From Pseudomonadota bacterium (GTDB lineage: Bacteria; Pseudomonadota; Gammaproteobacteria; Steroidobacterales; Woeseiaceae), in contig JACZSM010000003.1 in the NCBI GenBank assembly GCA_022574185.1, positions 1-64,000 of the forward strand: a stretch of DNA of 64,000 bases, read 5' to 3'. Shown piece after piece: positions 63,199-64,000 of the stretch. The notes below the pieces were generated by a model. That model was given only the letters and a program-made list of their open reading frames with translations. It was not told the origin of the DNA and did not search any database. The translations under genes were made by a program, and so were the position numbers. Each line of letters opens with the position of its first letter. Positions within the stretch are counted from its first letter, which is position 1.

Positions 63199-63420
63199 CT
63201 AATCATCAACATCCAGTCGAATCTCGATTACTTTATGGATCGCATTAATGAGCATGTCATCGAGACATGCCGACATGGTGGCGACCGCGTAGCCGGCTTC
63301 CCGGTGTAGCTTGTCGCGAACAGTTGCATCTGCCTCTCCGGCAACCAGTGCCATGGTCATGAGCAGCATGATCGTGAGGCTGACAATGTCGTTCATGTAT
63401 TGCCTCATCGCGAATTTCAT
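63199..63420 (-). CDS. Small exported or membrane-anchored protein, under palindrome control
   Basis: This 73-residue protein has an N-terminal hydrophobic segment (IVSLTIMLLMTMALVAG) that looks like a signal peptide or anchor, then a short hydrophilic helix with one Cys: AVATMSACLDDMLINAIHKV. It is not recognised. AGAGGA lies eight bases before the ATG at 63420. It has its own promoter (TTGCAA at 63491-63496, 16 bp, TATAGT), which overlaps a perfect palindrome at 63455, and its own terminator at 63096-63123. Confidence 0.7.
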   Translation of the reverse strand: MKFAMRQYMNDIVSLTIMLLMTMALVAGEADATVRDKLHREAGYAVATMSACLDDMLINAIHKVIEIRLDVDD

Positions 63421-63454
63421 TGCAGTGTCCTCTCGGGCCTTGCCCTTGGTGAGC

Positions 63455-63480
63455 TAGTGTTATAGTTGACTATAACACTA
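63455..63480. promoter_or_regulatory. Perfect 26-bp palindrome (operator) over the small-gene promoter
   Basis: TAGTGTTATAGT (63455-63466) and ACTATAACACTA (63469-63480) are exact inverted copies around TG. On the minus strand TATAGT (63474-63469) inside it acts as -10, with TTGCAA at 63491-63496 as -35. The neighbouring GntR/YtrA regulator is the likely binder. Confidence 0.75.
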
Positions 63481-63736
63481 AAAACCTTTATTGCAAGCCT
63501 TATTTGGCTCATCGCTAACCCGTGGCTGCCCTGACGGGCGTTAATAGTATCTGAGATGGTTCAAACAGAATCCAGATATCAATGAGTTACGAGATGTACG
63601 CCCAGTATTCATTTGCTTGCCATGAGCGAATTCTCGACGATTGCCCGGGAATACGACCGTGGTAGCAGGCGTTCTGGCCATAGTTCCAACGAACCTGCCG
63701 CTTTCGCGCACTGCAGCTGTCGCCTATGCTGCGGTG

Positions 63737-64000
63737 ATGGAGCCGGCGCCTGAAGATACCGCTTTGATGCTTCGCTATATCGATGGCGATATGGCGGCAT
63801 TTGAGACCTTGTATCGACGCCACAATGATGCTCTGTACCGATACCTGTTACGTCGTTGCCGACATCACGACAATGCTGAAGATATTTTCCAGGAGGTCTG
63901 GGGGAAGATCATCAAGGCGCGCTCAAGCTATCGACCAACTGCGAAATTTACGACCTTTATGTATCGTGTCGCACATAATTGCTACATCGATCATATTCGC
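63737..64000 (+). CDS. ECF sigma factor, 5-prime part (cut by window end)
   Basis: The frame is open to the window edge, giving 88 residues. It begins MEPAPEDTALMLRYIDGDMA and continues with FETLYRRHNDALYRYLL and AEDIFQEVWGKIIKARSS, the region 2 helices of ECF sigma factors, ending in FMYRVAHNCYIDHIR. Region 4 lies outside. The ATG at 63737 is the family-like start; a GTG at 63659 is the other option. It shares the intergenic region with the divergent 73-residue gene. Confidence 0.85.
   Translation, partial: MEPAPEDTALMLRYIDGDMAAFETLYRRHNDALYRYLLRRCRHHDNAEDIFQEVWGKIIKARSSYRPTAKFTTFMYRVAHNCYIDHIR

Noticed and set aside
63587-63823. Minus-strand frame of about 78 codons at the window end
   Set aside because: It lies opposite the ECF sigma factor frame that continues to the window edge and has no coding signs.

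Overview
The window looks like a chromosomal segment of a gammaproteobacterium with GC content slightly above 50 percent. The evidence is the PspF-PspABC stress locus with a sigma-54 promoter, a proteobacterial-type gshA, a biosynthetic IlvA with two ACT-like domains, an RND efflux pair, a GlyGly-CTERM-type secreted protein, and a DUF6249/ECF-sigma cluster. The mix, including a 2-oxoacid:ferredoxin oxidoreductase in an otherwise aerobic-looking gene set, resembles marine sediment lineages such as Woeseiales. That placement is inference, not proof. I see no rRNA, tRNA, CRISPR array, insertion sequence or prophage. Genes are dense and change strand often, with many ATGA-type overlaps.

Layout. 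1-4.4 kb: an SH3 protein, a PBP4-type DacB and a PAS/PAS/AAA+/Fis sigma-54 activator on the minus strand. Divergent to these, a sigma-54 (-24/-12) promoter drives a small exported protein followed by a strongly structured RNA that ends in an intrinsic terminator. 4.8-19 kb: housekeeping and transport genes (dienelactone hydrolase, Kef-type antiporter, MATE, lone ABC ATPase, NERD protein, DUF819, MBL hydrolase, ceramidase-like protein, FolD, TonB-like, TPR and CBS proteins). 19-24 kb: DUF4097 repeat protein, amidohydrolase, threonine dehydratase and, upstream of an FAD-linked oxidase, a clear cyclic-di-GMP-I (GEMM) riboswitch. 24-29 kb: a PadR regulator with a 37-bp palindromic operator, followed by an RND adaptor and pump. 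29-35.5 kb: a GlyGly-CTERM protein, DMT transporter, TerB-like protein, a broken DUF418 gene, a tiny ORF with a perfect Shine-Dalgarno sequence and tandem terminators, an aminotransferase V protein, and an ECF sigma/anti-sigma-like/DUF6249 cluster.

35.6-46.5 kb: a three-gene 2-oxoacid:ferredoxin oxidoreductase operon (beta, fused gamma-alpha, GltD-like flavoprotein with ferredoxin domain) behind a dihydroorotase, then ilvA, a class II aldolase and a UvrD-like helicase. 46.7-57.7 kb: an SLC13 transporter with four TrkA-C domains, two related membrane-anchored proteins, a sulfotransferase/aminotransferase pair, gshA, a bactofilin and a PAS-GGDEF-EAL protein. 57.8-64 kb: an extended psp operon opposite pspF, a GntR/ABC operon, a small exported protein behind a perfect palindrome, and the 5-prime end of an ECF sigma factor cut by the window edge.

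Themes. Signalling by c-di-GMP appears twice: a GGDEF-EAL enzyme and a c-di-GMP riboswitch about 32 kb apart. Sigma-54 control also appears twice, each time with a matching activator gene next to a good -24/-12 promoter. Envelope stress and envelope export are recurrent: Psp, RND, GlyGly-CTERM, DUF4097, bactofilin and PBP4.
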